Program-made: the position numbers and the translations under genes
Notes under the pieces: model-generated
Told to the model about the DNA's origin: nothing
The model's database searches: none
What the model saw: only the letters and a program-made list of their open reading frames with translations
Shown here: piece after piece, positions 40,202-50,452 of the stretch
How the letters are laid out: each line of letters starts with the position of its first letter
How positions within the stretch are numbered: position 1 is the stretch's first letter
Assembly: GCF_016755875.1 (NCBI RefSeq)
Contig: NZ_BNED01000005.1
Span: 62,001 to 126,000, forward strand
DNA length: 64,000 nucleotides
Direction of reading: 5' to 3'
Source: Streptomyces spororaveus
GTDB lineage: Bacteria; Actinomycetota; Actinomycetes; Streptomycetales; Streptomycetaceae

Positions 40202-43200
40202 TCAGGACCGCCACGCCTCGATCGGATTGCCCAGCCAGCGGGTGTCGGCGGGGACGGATTCCCCGGCCATCACGAGGGATGCGGGGCCCAGTGTGCTCCG
40301 GGCCCCCACCGTGCTCCCGGGCAGGACGATTCCGCCCGGGCCCAGGGTGGCGCCCTCGCGGAGCACCACAGTATCCGTCCTCAAGATCCGGTCGTGGAAG
40401 AGGTGCGTCTGCAACACACAGCCGCGGTTCACGCTGACCCCGTCGCCCAGCACCACCAGGTCCGTCTCGGGCAGCCAGTAGCTCTCGCACCACACGCCCC
40501 GGCCGATCCGGCCGCCGAGCGCGCGCAGCCACAGGGCCAGAACCGGCGTGCCGGGCACCGAACCGGCCAGCCACGGCACGGCCAGTACCTCCACGAAGGT
40601 GTCGGCCAGCTCGTTGCGCCACACGAAGCCGCTCCACAGCGGGTGCTCCCCCGTCCGGTGCCGGCCCACCAGCAGCCATTTGGCCGTCACCGACACCACG
40701 CAGGCGGCCAGTCCGGCGGCGAGCAGGACGAATCCGCCGAGCAGCGCGGTGACCCAGAGACCCAGGCCGGCGCGCGTGGTCAGGGCGCAGAGCGCCGCCG
40801 CGGTCAGCACGGCCAGGGCCGCGGAGCAGAACACCGGGACGAGTCGGCACAGCTCCACCAGGCCGCGCGCCCACAGCAGCCGCGCGGGCGGCTCGTAGGT
40901 GCGGCTCTGGTCGGCGTCCGCGGTGGACCGGGGCAGCCGGACCGGTGGGAGTCCCAGGTAGGAGCTGCCCTTCTTGGCCTTCTTCGGGGTGGCGGACAGG
41001 ACGCCGACCAGCCCGTCGTCGGGGACGGTGCGGCCCGGGGCCGTCATGCCGGAGTTGCCGAGGAAGGCGCGGCGGCCGATCTCGGAGTGGCCGATGCGCA
41101 CCCAGCCGCCGCCGAGCTCGTAGGGGGCGGTCAGGGTGTCGTCGGCGAGGAAGGCGCCCTCGCCGACGGTGGTGAGGCTCGGCAGGGCGAGCACGGTGGA
41201 CACCTCGGCGCCCCGGCCGATCTTCATGCCGAGCAGCCGCAGCCACACCGGTGTGATCAGCCCGGCGTACAGCGGGAAGAGCGTCTCGCGGGACAGGTCC
41301 ATCAGCTGGGTGACCGTCCAGGCCTGCCAGCCGACCCTGCTGTGCGTCGGATGGGTTCCGGTCCGCAGCCCGAGGCTGAGCAGTCGTACGGAGACGAGCA
41401 GCAGGGCCGCGTACGCGAACCCGAAGGCGAGCGCCGCGGGCACCACGGCGAGCAGCGCTCCGCGCAGTGCTTCGGTGAGCCCGGCGTCGGCGGGCACGAA
41501 GCGGCCTGCCACGAGCAGCGCGGGGACGGCGGCGAGCACGGGCAGGGCCGTGAGGCCGAAGCCGGCCGCCCCGTAGGCGGCCCGCCAGGGCAGGCCGCGC
41601 GGCGGGCGTTCCTTGGGCCAGTTGTGCTTGGCCCTGCCGAGCTTCCCGGCGGGTGCGCCGGCCCAGCGCTGGCCGGTCGGGATCTGTCCGACGACGGCGG
41701 ACCCGGGGGCCACCTCGGCGCGCTTTCCGACGCGCGCGCCGGGGAAGAGGATGCTGCGGGTGCCGACCACCGCGCCCGCGCCGACCTTGATCGCGCCGAT
41801 CTCCAGGTGGTCCCCGTCCAGCCAGTGGCCGCAGAGGTCGACCTCGGACTCCACGGCGCAGCCGCGGCCGAGTTTGAGCATGCCCGTGACGGGGGGCAGG
41901 GAGTGCAGGTCCACCTCGGGGCCGATCTTGGCGCCGAGGGCCCGGCCGTAGCGTTCGAGCCAGGAGCCGGTGAGGGAGGTGGCTCCGGCGCATTCGGCGA
42001 GCCGCTCGGCCGTCCACAGCCGCAGGTGGACGCTGCCGCCGCGCGGGTGACGTCCGGCCTGCACCCCGCGCAGCAGAAGGCGGGCGCCGCCGGCCGCGAT
42101 CGCGAGGCGGCCCGGCGGACTGTAGAGCAGCGCCGCGCCGGCGGCGACGAGCCACCACGACGCGGTCGGCGCCCACGGGAAGGGCCCGAAGTGGTGCAGT
42201 ACGTTGCCCAGGGCCAGCAGGGCCACCGTCCAGCGCAGACCCACCAGGGTGAACAGCGGGACCAGCAGGAGCGACTGCGCCACCTGGGAGCGCGGCGGGA
42301 CCGGTGCGACGGTGCGGGCCGCGGTGTCGTCCTGGACGGATTTCTCCAGGCGCCGGGCCAGCTTGCGCAGGGTGGGCTGCTGGTAGATGTCGAGGACGGC
42401 CGCGCTCGGGTAGCGGGTGCGCAGCCGGGTGGTGAGCTGGGCGGCGGCGAGGCTGCTGCCGCCGATCGCGAAGAAGTCGTCGGCGGCGCCGGTGACGGTC
42501 ACGCCGAGGGTTTCGCTCCACTGCTCGGCGAGCCAGGCCTCGGTCCCGTAGAGCTGTTCGACGGGCCCGGAGGTCTCCAGTTCGGGGAGCGGCCAGGGCA
42601 GCGCGTTCCGGTCGACCTTGCCGGAGGTCCGGGTCGGCAGTTCGGCGACGGGTGCGAGCAGCGGGACGAGGGCGGCGGGCAGCTCGGCGCGCAGCCGCGT
42701 GACGGCTGCCGCGTGGTCCCAGCCCTCCTGGGTGACGAGGTAGCCGACGAGCAGCTGGTTGCCGCTGCGGGCGGTGCGGACGGCGGCGGCGGCGCCCGCG
42801 ACGCCGGGCAGGGCCTGGAGCGCGGCGTCCACCTCGCCCAGCTCGATCCGGCGGCCGCCGAGCTTGATCTGCTCGTCGGCGCGGCCGAGGAAGACCAGCC
42901 CTTCCGGTTCGGCGCGTACGAGGTCGCCGCTGCGGTAGGCGCGCTGCCAGCCGAGGGATTCGAGCGGGGCGTACTTCTCGGCGTCCTTGTCGGGGTCCAG
43001 GTAGCGGGCGAGGCCCACGCCGCCGATCACGAGCTGGCCGCTGCCGCCCATGGGGACCGGCTCCCCGGACTCGTCGACGACGGCCAGTTCCCAGCCGTTC
43101 AGCGGGAGGCCGATCCGGATCGGCTCCTCACCGGTCAGGAGGGCGGCGCAGGCGACGACGGTGGCCTCGGTGGGGCCGTAGGTGTTCCAGACCTCGCGGC

Positions 43201-44113
43201 CTTCGGTGACCAGGCGCTGGGTGAGTTCGGGCGGGCAGGCCTCGCCGCCGAAGATCAGCAGCCGGACCTCGTTGAGCGCCTCGGGTTCCCAGAGGGCGGC
43301 CAGGGTCGGCACGGTGGAGACCACGGTGATCTCCTGCTCCACGAGCCAGGGGCCGAGGTCGGCGCCGCTGCGCACCTGGGAGCGGGGTACGGGCACGAGG
43401 CAGGCGCCGTAGCGCCAGGCCAGCCACATCTCCTCGCAGGAGGCGTCGAAGGCGACGGAGAGCCCGGCCATGACGCGGTCGCCGGGGCCGATGGGCTCCT
43501 CGGCGAGGAACAGGGCGGCCTCGGCGTCCACGAAGGCGGCGGCGCTGCGGTGGCTGACGGCGACGCCCTTGGGCTTGCCGGTGGAGCCGGAGGTGAAGAT
43601 GATCCAGGCGTCGTGCTCGGGGCCGGGGCGGGAGGCGGCGGCGCGGGCGCCGGATTCCGCGGCACGGCCGGAGTGGATGCGCTGTCCCCCGCCGAGCACC
43701 GCGCGGACGCCGGCCTCGCCGAAGACCAGGTCGGCGCGCTCGTCCGGGTCCTCGGCGTCGACGGGTACGTAGGCGGCGCCGGCCGCGAGGACGGCGAGGA
43801 CGGCCACGTACAGCTCGTTGGTCCCGGACGGCACGCGTACGCCGACCCGGTCGCCGAGTCCGACTCCGGCGGCGGCGAGGGCCCGGCGCCGGCGCTCGAC
43901 CTCGGCGGCGAGCGCCCGGTAGGTCAATCGGGTGGTGCCGTCGTCGAGGGCGAGCTCGTCGGGGTGCGTCCGTACGGTCGCCTCGAAGACGTCGACGAGG
44001 GTGCGGGTGGGGGCGGCGGGCCCGGCGGTGAAGCGGGCGGACTTGCCGGCCTCCTCCAGCGTCTCCGCGTCGTCGAGCAGAGTGAGTTCACCGCGCTCAG
44101 GTGTGACTGCCAT
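40202..44113 (-). CDS. pls: Pls/PosA-family NRPS, probable epsilon-poly-L-lysine synthetase
   Basis: This 1303-aa enzyme has an adenylation domain at about 35-510 (A3 FTSGSTGKPKG 173-183; A4 FDASCEEMW 222-230; A5 NTYGPTE 310-316; A10 TSGKVDRNALP), a thiolation domain with GGSS 551-554, and then three tandem C-terminal domains separated by pairs of membrane segments (about 612-665, 850-910, 1090-1150). The tandem domains contain left-handed-helix acyltransferase-like repeats. There is no condensation or thioesterase domain. This is the Pls/PosA layout that makes cationic homo-poly-amino acids at the membrane. Specificity residues by alignment to GrsA read D-A-E-S-I-G-T-V-V-K, 8 of 10 equal to the lysine code. 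Length matches known Pls enzymes (about 1300). Confidence 0.88.
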   Translation of the reverse strand: MAVTPERGELTLLDDAETLEEAGKSARFTAGPAAPTRTLVDVFEATVRTHPDELALDDGTTRLTYRALAAEVERRRRALAAAGVGLGDRVGVRVPSGTNELYVAVLAVLAAGAAYVPVDAEDPDERADLVFGEAGVRAVLGGGQRIHSGRAAESGARAAASRPGPEHDAWIIFTSGSTGKPKGVAVSHRSAAAFVDAEAALFLAEEPIGPGDRVMAGLSVAFDASCEEMWLAWRYGACLVPVPRSQVRSGADLGPWLVEQEITVVSTVPTLAALWEPEALNEVRLLIFGGEACPPELTQRLVTEGREVWNTYGPTEATVVACAALLTGEEPIRIGLPLNGWELAVVDESGEPVPMGGSGQLVIGGVGLARYLDPDKDAEKYAPLESLGWQRAYRSGDLVRAEPEGLVFLGRADEQIKLGGRRIELGEVDAALQALPGVAGAAAAVRTARSGNQLLVGYLVTQEGWDHAAAVTRLRAELPAALVPLLAPVAELPTRTSGKVDRNALPWPLPELETSGPVEQLYGTEAWLAEQWSETLGVTVTGAADDFFAIGGSSLAAAQLTTRLRTRYPSAAVLDIYQQPTLRKLARRLEKSVQDDTAARTVAPVPPRSQVAQSLLLVPLFTLVGLRWTVALLALGNVLHHFGPFPWAPTASWWLVAAGAALLYSPPGRLAIAAGGARLLLRGVQAGRHPRGGSVHLRLWTAERLAECAGATSLTGSWLERYGRALGAKIGPEVDLHSLPPVTGMLKLGRGCAVESEVDLCGHWLDGDHLEIGAIKVGAGAVVGTRSILFPGARVGKRAEVAPGSAVVGQIPTGQRWAGAPAGKLGRAKHNWPKERPPRGLPWRAAYGAAGFGLTALPVLAAVPALLVAGRFVPADAGLTEALRGALLAVVPAALAFGFAYAALLLVSVRLLSLGLRTGTHPTHSRVGWQAWTVTQLMDLSRETLFPLYAGLITPVWLRLLGMKIGRGAEVSTVLALPSLTTVGEGAFLADDTLTAPYELGGGWVRIGHSEIGRRAFLGNSGMTAPGRTVPDDGLVGVLSATPKKAKKGSSYLGLPPVRLPRSTADADQSRTYEPPARLLWARGLVELCRLVPVFCSAALAVLTAAALCALTTRAGLGLWVTALLGGFVLLAAGLAACVVSVTAKWLLVGRHRTGEHPLWSGFVWRNELADTFVEVLAVPWLAGSVPGTPVLALWLRALGGRIGRGVWCESYWLPETDLVVLGDGVSVNRGCVLQTHLFHDRILRTDTVVLREGATLGPGGIVLPGSTVGARSTLGPASLVMAGESVPADTRWLGNPIEAWRS

Positions 44114-44299
44114 CGGCCCTCGCGTCTCGTTCCCGGTTGCATCCGGGTCGCCGGCGGAGCCCGGGTCTGCCCAGGTTGTTCCGGACCAGCGCCAAACAAC
44201 CCACCAGTCTAGTGCGCCATCAAGGATTTTCTTGTTGAAGCCTTGCGCGTGGCTGGGAAGAGACGGTAAAGCGGCTGCGGATCGCGGGGGTGCGCGCGG

Positions 44300-44710
44300 C
44301 TACGCGCAGTCAGGACACAGCCCGCGGTAGGTGACCTCGACCCCGGACACCGTGAAGCCGAAGCGCTCCTCCGCCGGGAGGCCTGCCAGCGGGTCGTTCG
44401 CCGGGTGGACGTCGCGGATGAGGCCGCAGGCGGAGCACACCAGGTGCTGGTGCGGATGGTGCGCGTTGGGGTCGTAGCGCTTGGCCCGGCCGTCGGTGGT
44501 GACCTCCACGACCTCGCCGAGGGCGACCAGTTCGCCCAGGGCGTTGTAGACGGTCGCCCGGGAGATCTCCGGCAGCCGCCGCGCCGCGCGGACGTGCACC
44601 TCGTCCGCCGTGAGGTGCACGTGGTCGCCGTCCAGGACCTCGGCGACGACGCGCCGCTGGGACGTCATCCGCCAGCCACGCCCGCGCAAACGCTCCAGCA
44701 GGTCACTCAT
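44300..44710 (-). CDS. Fur-family regulator (CatR/FurS/PerR-like), divergent from katG
   Basis: This 136-aa regulator has an N-terminal winged helix (MTSQRRVVAEVL, TVYNALGELVALGEV) and a C-terminal dimerisation domain with His-rich PNAHHPHQHLVCSAC plus a final LCPDC. The two CxxC pairs are the structural zinc site of PerR/CatR-type sensors. The start at 44710 (MSDLLERLRGRGWRM) is preceded by GGTGGG. Fur-like repressors of this class control catalase-peroxidase genes next to them in streptomycetes (FurS/CpeB, FurA/CatC). Here the target is divergent, so the 350-bp spacer should contain its operators. Confidence 0.9.
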   Translation of the reverse strand: MSDLLERLRGRGWRMTSQRRVVAEVLDGDHVHLTADEVHVRAARRLPEISRATVYNALGELVALGEVVEVTTDGRAKRYDPNAHHPHQHLVCSACGLIRDVHPANDPLAGLPAEERFGFTVSGVEVTYRGLCPDCA

Positions 44711-44799
44711 ATCGGCCCACCTATTCAGGTTCGACGGGGTGCCCCGAAGTTTATCGGCGGACATCCGGGATTCGATTGCACCGGGACCTGGTGTCCGTC

Positions 44800-44827
44800 T
44801 TGACTTGGATTCCGTCCATCGTAGGAT
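44800..44827 (+). promoter_or_regulatory. katG promoter (TTGACT-16-TAGGAT)
   Basis: This is a near-consensus housekeeping-sigma promoter: -35 TTGACT at 44800-44805, 16-bp spacer, -10 TAGGAT at 44822-44827. The predicted start near 44834 leaves a leader of about 225 nt before the katG ATG. Confidence 0.7.
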
Positions 44828-44978
44828 CGGTTACGCAGTTGGCCAAGAGGCGGGAAGACCCGAGGGCGGCAGGCGACAAGGACGGCCGCCGCCGGTGTCC
44901 CACCTGCCCGCAACCGTCCGGGACGGTGACCCTCGGCGTCGTGGCGATCGACGGGGCCGAGCCCATGCACTGCTTCGG

Positions 44979-45028
44979 TCGCATTTCAGTCGTATTTCAG
45001 TCGCACTCAGTCGCATTCAGTTCCTGAA
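44979..45028 (+). repeat. Four tandem TCGCATTTCAG-type repeats plus palindrome in the katG leader
   Basis: Units TCGCATTTCAG (44979), TCGTATTTCAG (44990), TCGCACTCAG (45001) and TCGCATTCAG (45011) are head to tail at 10-11 bp, one helical turn. They run into TTCAG-TTC-CTGAA (45016-45028), a small inverted repeat 32 bp before the ATG. Helical phasing suggests a protein-binding array. Confidence 0.7.
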
Positions 45029-45036
45029 CACCGTGA

Positions 45037-47292
<2,256 letters not shown>

Positions 47293-47303
47293 CCGGTCCT
47301 GTC

Positions 47304-47334
47304 GTCCGGGCCGGCCCCGCCGGCCGGCCCGGAC
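47304..47334 (+). terminator. Strong terminator hairpin after katG
   Basis: GTCCGGGCCGGCC (47304-47316) pairs perfectly with GGCCGGCCCGGAC (47322-47334) around a 5-nt loop, 12 bp after the katG stop. Confidence 0.8.
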
Positions 47335-47340
47335 ACCCCG

Positions 47341-47361
47341 CCCCGCCCCTTGCGGGCGGGG
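47341..47361 (-). terminator. Terminator hairpin of the convergent esterase gene
   Basis: CCCCGCCC (47341-47348), loop CTTGC, GGGCGGGG (47354-47361). It touches the stop codon of the leftward gene and lies 6 bp from the katG hairpin, so each convergent gene has its own terminator. Confidence 0.7.
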
Positions 47362-48324
47362 CTACGGCTCCGCCCGGACGCGGCCCACGACGAGCCGGAT
47401 CGCGCTGATCGTCAGGTCGGGATCGTGCACCTGTACGTAATGATCGCTCCCGGTGGCCAGGAAGTGCGGGGTCTGGGAGCCCAGCTCCACCAGCTTCTGC
47501 TGGACCCGGGGCCAGGCCCGCTCCAGGGTGTCCAGGAGATCCTTCGGGGTTCCCGGAGGGGCGGCGAACGGCTCCGTCTTGCTGAGGACGGCCATGGGGA
47601 CCGCCGGCAGGGGTCGCGCGGCCGTGACGGAGTCGATCGCGCCGTCGAGGTCCACCCGCTCGAACGCGGGTTGCGCGTCGAACGGAGTGCCGGGGCGGTC
47701 GAGCAGCTCGCGGTACGCGGCCCAGCGCGCGCCGAAGAGGGCGCGGATGTCCGTACCGAAGGCATCGACGAAGACCAGGCCCGCCGTCTTCCCCGGGTGC
47801 CGCTGGGCGTACAGCCGGGTGATCATCCCGCCGAAGGAGTGGCCGGCCAGCACGTAGGGGCCCGGCAGGTGTGCGGACGTCAGCAGCCTGTCGAGATCGT
47901 CGGCCATCGCGGTGAGGGAGCGGACGCCGTCGACCGGCGTGCTGCGGGTGGTGAGCGCCGGCGGGTCGGTGTACCGGACGGTTCCGGGCCGGTCGTAGAC
48001 GCAGACGCGGGTGAAGGCCGCGACTCCGGGGAACACCGCCGGGGATGCCGGTACCGGCGGCCGGGTGTCGGTGAAGGTCCAGGTGTCCGAGGAGTCGTGC
48101 AGTCCGGATTCCAGAACGACGACGGGGCTGCCACTGCCCTTGCAGCTCAGATGGAGCTTCCGGCCGCCGCCCACGTCCACCTGGCCGGAGAAGTCACCGG
48201 TGGCCGGTACGGAGGAGGCCGCGGGCGGTGCGCCGCGCAGGGCCGGGGCACCGGCGCACCCGGGAACGGCGGCCAGTACCGCCGCGGCCAGCACGACGGA
48301 CAGCAGGGGCGTTCGGTGTCGCAT
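47362..48324 (-). CDS. Secreted alpha/beta-hydrolase lipoprotein
   Basis: This 320-aa protein has a lipoprotein signal (LLSVVLAAAVLAAVPGCAG) and an alpha/beta-hydrolase core: SPVVVLESGLHDSSDTW (oxyanion region), VCVYDRPGT, the nucleophile elbow VLAGHSFGGMI, VFVDAFG and a His in FLATGSDHYVQVHDP. It should act on an ester or amide outside the cell. GGAGCGAG lies 6 bp before the ATG. Convergent with katG. No pathway partner. Confidence 0.87.
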   Translation of the reverse strand: MRHRTPLLSVVLAAAVLAAVPGCAGAPALRGAPPAASSVPATGDFSGQVDVGGGRKLHLSCKGSGSPVVVLESGLHDSSDTWTFTDTRPPVPASPAVFPGVAAFTRVCVYDRPGTVRYTDPPALTTRSTPVDGVRSLTAMADDLDRLLTSAHLPGPYVLAGHSFGGMITRLYAQRHPGKTAGLVFVDAFGTDIRALFGARWAAYRELLDRPGTPFDAQPAFERVDLDGAIDSVTAARPLPAVPMAVLSKTEPFAAPPGTPKDLLDTLERAWPRVQQKLVELGSQTPHFLATGSDHYVQVHDPDLTISAIRLVVGRVRAEP

Positions 48325-48454
48325 CGGCTCGCTCCGGTCCCTCGTAGACGCCCACCCCCCGGCCCCCCTCCCCCGCCTCCCCCGATCATCCGGCACGGGG
48401 GGCCGCGGGCCCGGCATTGCCGGACCGGGAGTCGCGGCCCCCCGGTCCGGACCG

Positions 48455-48844
48455 CTACGCGCCGGAGCCGGCGGCCACCTGGGCCATCTCCCGCTCCACG
48501 GCGTCGAGTTCCTCCTGACGGTCCATGAGAGCGAGCTGCTCCCGGTAGCGGTCCAGCGCGGTGATGAGCAGGCGGTCCCTGGCCGGCTCCAGGGAGTACA
48601 TGCGGCGGGCGGCGGCGACCGCCTCGGCCCGCAGGGCCAGCGCGGTCTCGGGCAGATGGGCGAAGTCCTGACGGCTGTACTCGTACAACGCCTCGGCCAG
48701 CAGCGGCAGATACGCCAGCGGACCCACCTGGACGAGCACGCGGTAGGCCGCGACCTCCTGCCGGGCGGGCAGGGTCTGTGAGCTCAGGAGGGCGACTCGG
48801 GCTCGGAGTACGGCGTCGTGACCGGCATGCGCTGAGAAAGTCAT
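48455..48844 (-). CDS. Hypothetical helical protein
   Basis: This 129-aa protein is almost wholly helical with a TPR-like pattern (AYRVLVQVGPLAYLPLLAEALYEYSRQ; LALRAEAVAAARRMYSL; ALDRYREQLALMDRQEEL). It may be a scaffold or a fragment of a TPR/regulatory protein. It is expressed from its own promoter and appears leaderless. No family named. Confidence 0.7.
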   Translation of the reverse strand: MTFSAHAGHDAVLRARVALLSSQTLPARQEVAAYRVLVQVGPLAYLPLLAEALYEYSRQDFAHLPETALALRAEAVAAARRMYSLEPARDRLLITALDRYREQLALMDRQEELDAVEREMAQVAAGSGA

Positions 48845-48851
48845 GACGGTG

Positions 48852-48881
48852 ATTCTGAAAGCCGCACAGGGGTCCGAACAA
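48852..48881 (-). promoter_or_regulatory. Promoter of the helical hypothetical gene, leaderless
   Basis: On the minus strand -35 TTGTTC (48876-48881) and -10 CAGAAT (48852-48857) are separated by 18 bp. The -10 ends 7 bp before the ATG at 48844, so the transcript should begin at the start codon. Confidence 0.5.
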
Positions 48882-48970
48882 GGGCAATCCGCTGTGCTCT
48901 CGGTCCTACGAAAACGGCCTCTGACCTGTCATGATTGATACGTCATCACCTCTGCGACCCGCAGGGCGGG

Positions 48971-49396
48971 TCAGCAGCCGAAGAAGGACAGGCGGATCTG
49001 TCGCCGGGGGTTGTCCCGGTTGGTGTCCACGAGGGTGACGGACTGCCAGGTTCCGAGCTCCAGCAACCCGTCGATCACGGGCAGCGTCGCGTGGGGCGCG
49101 ACGATCGCGGGCAGTACGTGGTCCCGGCCGTGGCCGGGGGAACCGTGCCGGTGCCGCCAGCGGTCGTCGGCCGGCAGCAGGGACCCCAGGGCCTTCAGGA
49201 GGTCGTCGTCGCTGCCCGCTCCCGTCTCGATGACGGCGAGTCCGGCGGTCGCGTGCGGCGTGAAGATGTTGAGCAGCCCGCTCCGGCCCCGCGCCACCTC
49301 CCCGAGGAACGCCGCGCAGGCGTCGGTCAGGTCATGGACGCTCTCCCGGTCGCCGGTCGTCACGTCGATGGTGCGTGAAGCAAAGATGTCGGCCAT
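48971..49396 (-). CDS. YjbQ/UPF0047 family protein
   Basis: This 141-aa protein has the family landmarks LLNIFTPHATAGLAVIE, the helix DDDLLKAL, HRHGSPGHGRDHVLPAIVAPHATLPVIDG, and WQSVTLVDTNRDNPRRQI near the end, with the three clustered His of the putative active site. Family members have weak thiamine-phosphate-synthase-like activity. The start at 49396 gives the usual N-terminus (MADIFASRTIDV). No thiamine genes nearby. Confidence 0.9.
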   Translation of the reverse strand: MADIFASRTIDVTTGDRESVHDLTDACAAFLGEVARGRSGLLNIFTPHATAGLAVIETGAGSDDDLLKALGSLLPADDRWRHRHGSPGHGRDHVLPAIVAPHATLPVIDGLLELGTWQSVTLVDTNRDNPRRQIRLSFFGC

Positions 49397-49538
49397 GCCT
49401 GCATCCTCGCGCCCGGTCCCTCCCGCGGCACGCAACCCCGGCCGGTGTCGGCCACCCCCGCCGACCCGCCCGCGCTGATCCCAGGCGTCGCGTTCCGCCC
49501 CGGGCCGTCGCGCTCGACGGGTGGTGGCGGTCCTGTGG

Positions 49539-50366
49539 TCAGGCCCCGGTCAGGCCGGTGACCTCCTGCACGTGGCGCAGGCTGGGCGCGGCGAGCACCT
49601 CGTTCAGCTGCTGGAAGATCTGCCGTGCGGCGACCGCGTTCCAGTCCTCGGGGAGCAGCTCGGCGGGCAGTCCGGGGTCGAGGTAGGGCAGGCGGCGCCA
49701 CTGGGTGAGCATCGGGACGTAGTGGCGGAAGGCCTCGGCGCCGTCGACGGCGGGCTGTTCGGCCAGTGCGGCGGCGACGGGGCCGTAGGCCTCGGTGAAC
49801 CCGGCGTACTGTTCCTCGATCGCCGGGAAGTCCCACCACGAGCTGACCGTCCCGGGCAGGTCGCTGAAGGCCGCGTACTCGGCGGCGAACAGGTGCACGT
49901 ACTCGCTGAGCCCGAGCCGGACGAGCATGTCGCGGGCGTCGCCGAGCAGGCGGCCGGGCGCCAGCCACACACCCGGGGCGATGTTCCCGAATCCCAGCCA
50001 CGTCAGCCGGGTGCGCAGCTGGTAGCGGTGGGAGCGCTCGGACTCCGGTACGGAGAAGACGGCCATGGCCCAGCCGTCGCTCAGCTTCGCCGGTTCCAGG
50101 CTGCCGAAGATGCGCCGGTCGCCCTCGTCGAAGACGGGCTGCGCGCCGGGGCTGAGCCGGTACCCGGTGGCGCCCCGGCGCTCCGGTTCGAGGACGCCCT
50201 TCTTCTTGAGACGGGAGATCGCCGAACGCGCCGCCGGGCCGTCCACGTCCAGCTCGGACATCAGGGTGACCAGGTCGGCGACGGAGATCCAGCCTCCGAG
50301 GCGTCGCAGGAACGCCCCGTAGACCGTGTTGATCAACGAGCTGGGCCTGAGGGGACTGTCCGCCAT
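49539..50366 (-). CDS. PaaX-family transcriptional regulator
   Basis: This 275-aa protein has an N-terminal winged helix (INTVYGAFLRRLGGWISVADLV, ARSAISRLKKKGVL), the central PaaX domain (WLGFGNIAPGVWLAPGRL) and the C-terminal domain (EAFRHYVPMLTQWRRLPYLDPGLPAELLPEDW), all diagnostic. PaaX proteins repress phenylacetyl-CoA degradation and related operons, but no paa genes are present here, so its target is elsewhere or different. Confidence 0.92.
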   Translation of the reverse strand: MADSPLRPSSLINTVYGAFLRRLGGWISVADLVTLMSELDVDGPAARSAISRLKKKGVLEPERRGATGYRLSPGAQPVFDEGDRRIFGSLEPAKLSDGWAMAVFSVPESERSHRYQLRTRLTWLGFGNIAPGVWLAPGRLLGDARDMLVRLGLSEYVHLFAAEYAAFSDLPGTVSSWWDFPAIEEQYAGFTEAYGPVAAALAEQPAVDGAEAFRHYVPMLTQWRRLPYLDPGLPAELLPEDWNAVAARQIFQQLNEVLAAPSLRHVQEVTGLTGA

Positions 50367-50452
50367 GATCGCCTTCCGTCGTGTGCGGTGGCGATCCTAT
50401 CGACCTGGGCGAACGCGGCGCCGCCCAGGTCAGGGTGCTTGCGGCGGCGCGG

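Noticed and set aside
38697..42521. A 1274-codon minus-strand frame fused to the M1 aminopeptidase
   Set aside because: Only the last 469 codons (from GTG 40106) have peptidase motifs; the upstream 800 codons are an Arg/Pro-rich shadow of the NRPS gene.
40019..44212. A 1397-codon open frame on the plus strand
   Set aside because: Antisense shadow of the Pls-type NRPS; composition is dominated by Gly, Ala, Arg and Glu without any recognisable motif.
44979..45020. Tandem repeats considered as a CRISPR or iteron origin
   Set aside because: Units are only 10-11 bp without spacers and there is no Cas, Rep or AT-rich origin context; a regulatory array is the simpler reading.
44776..45027. An 83-codon frame in the katG leader, possible regulatory peptide
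   Set aside because: Needs a TTG start, has no ribosome site, and runs through the repeat array; a leader-peptide function cannot be supported.
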